NCBI GenBank assembly: GCA_001899065.1
Contig: MKUZ01000024.1
Span: forward strand, 62,128-126,127
Source: Devosia sp. 66-22
GTDB taxonomy: Bacteria; Pseudomonadota; Alphaproteobacteria; Rhizobiales; Devosiaceae
DNA: 64,000 nt
Direction of reading: 5' to 3'
The notes beneath the pieces were generated by a model. That model did no database searches and was not told the DNA's origin. It saw nothing but the letters and a program-made list of their open reading frames with translations. The position numbers and the translations under genes were made by a program. Positions 63,153-64,000 of the stretch are shown piece by piece. Within the stretch, counting starts at the first letter, position 1, and every line of letters starts with the position of its first letter.

Positions 63153-64000
63153 GGAGCGTCCTCCGGCAGAAGTGGGAGCGAGAAGGTGAAGGTCGCGCCG
63201 CCCGCGGCATTGCGGCTCACCGTCAGTTCGCCGCCATGCGATTCGATGATGCGTCGCGAAATCGACAGCCCGATACCCATGCCATGCGGCTTGCTCGTGA
63301 CAAAGGGCTGGAACAGTTGCGGGGCGATCTCGTCGGAAATGCCCGGTCCGGTGTCCTCCACCTCCACCTGCATGCGGGCGTCCGCTGTCGGCCGGGTACG
63401 CACGGTGAGCTGCTTGCGCTCGCTGTCGCGCATCGCCTCCATGGCGTTGCGCATCAGGTTGATCAGCACCTGCTGGATCTGCACGCGGTCGGCCATCACC
63501 AGGCCGGCCTCGTCGGAAAAGTCGAACACCGACTTGATGCCGCGCTCCTGCGAGCCGACGAGCGCCAGCGCCCCCGCCTGCTCGATCAGCTTCATGAGAT
63601 CCTCGGGTTCCTTGTCGGTGTCGCCCCGCGTCACGAATTCGCGCAGGTGCCGGATGATGTCGCCGGCGCGCAGCGCCTGCTTGGCGGTTTCCTCGAGCGC
63701 GCCGCGCAGGGCCGGCGGCACCTCGCCGTCGATCCGGTCGAGCATGCGCCGCGATCCCTGGACATAATTGGCGATCGCCGAAAGCGGCTGGTTGAGTTCA
63801 TGGGCCAGCGTCGAGGCCATCTCGCCCAGCTCGTTCAGCCGGGCAAGGCGCGCCAGTTCGCTTCGCGCCTGGTCGAGCATCGCCGCCGATTGCTCGCGCT
63901 CGGTGAGGTCGCGGATGAAGCCGGTGAAATAGATGCGGTTGCCGCGGCGCATTTCGCCCACGGCGAGCTTCATGGGGAAGGTCGAGCCGTCCTTGCGCCG
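63149..64000 (-). CDS. fixL: FixL, oxygen-sensing histidine kinase (C-terminal part, cut by window end)
   Basis: About 283 residues are visible and the frame stays open to base 64000, so the heme-PAS part lies outside. Visible: the end of a PAS domain ([32 protein letters not shown]), the H-box [26 protein letters not shown] with the phospho-His, N-box [14 protein letters not shown], and G-boxes VEDTGPGI and [10 protein letters not shown]. The [12 protein letters not shown] end and adjacent fixJ make FixL the best call. Confidence 0.9.
   Translation of the reverse strand, partial: RRKDGSTFPMKLAVGEMRRGNRIYFTGFIRDLTEREQSAAMLDQARSELARLARLNELGEMASTLAHELNQPLSAIANYVQGSRRMLDRIDGEVPPALRGALEETAKQALRAGDIIRHLREFVTRGDTDKEPEDLMKLIEQAGALALVGSQERGIKSVFDFSDEAGLVMADRVQIQQVLINLMRNAMEAMRDSERKQLTVRTRPTADARMQVEVEDTGPGISDEIAPQLFQPFVTSKPHGMGIGLSISRRIIESHGGELTVSRNAAGGATFTFSLPLLPEDAP

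Overview
The window is GC-rich and almost fully coding, with short intergenic gaps and many start/stop overlaps (ATGA, GTGA, TGATG). The FixL-FixJ-FixK/FnrL/NnrR regulators, a ccoNOQP-fixGHIS cbb3 oxidase cluster, copper nitrite reductase with pseudoazurins, and many sugar ABC importers with no phosphotransferase genes all point to an alphaproteobacterium of the Hyphomicrobiales (Rhizobiales). A Devosia-like genus is possible but is only a guess. No rRNA, tRNA, CRISPR array, insertion sequence or phage gene was seen.

Left part (1-39.9 kb): carbon and nitrogen scavenging. (a) 0.1-10.2 kb: a HAD phosphatase and an FCD-type GntR regulator, divergent from an operon with two tandem sugar-binding proteins, two permeases, a beta-propeller glycoside-hydrolase-like protein, a D-2-hydroxyacid dehydrogenase and D-galactonate dehydratase (DgoD). 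(b) 10.2-17.2 kb: nanE, a DUF4127 protein and a UTRA-type GntR regulator, divergent from a binding protein, two permeases and an ROK kinase. Two dre-like operators lie between them, so this looks like an amino-sugar/ManNAc locus. (c) 17.2-26 kb: a TetR-controlled triple-RidA protein plus an M24 hydrolase, then an IclR-controlled amino-acid ABC importer, a DoeB/EutE-like deacylase and a threonine-dehydratase-like PLP enzyme. The set resembles ectoine/hydroxyectoine catabolism. (d) 26-39.9 kb: a complete sugar ABC importer with its ATPase and a Gfo/Idh/MocA oxidoreductase. It is flanked on both sides by operons that begin with the same unrecognised two-gene module, one continuing into an HpaI-type aldolase and an aldo/keto reductase, the other into a beta-hydroxyacid dehydrogenase and an aldehyde dehydrogenase. 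An IclR regulator and matching palindromes sit beside the second copy. This is the best candidate for an undescribed sugar-acid pathway.

Right part (39.9-64 kb): low-oxygen respiration. nirV-nirK diverges from a pseudoazurin-nnrU-DUF59-DUF2249-membrane protein run and nnrR. Then come a DUF1858 protein, nnrS, an NsrR-box pseudoazurin with nsrR and a truncated haemoglobin, a membrane-DUF305 fusion with a FixK-like regulator, hemN/fnrL, ccoNOQP-ccoGHIS, a haemerythrin-like protein, a FixT-like receiver, and fixJ-fixL (fixL cut by the window end). FNR-type boxes (TTGAT-N4-ATCAA or TTG-N8-CAA) lie in front of most of these units and tie them into one oxygen/NO regulon. Nitric oxide and nitrous oxide reductase genes are not in the window.
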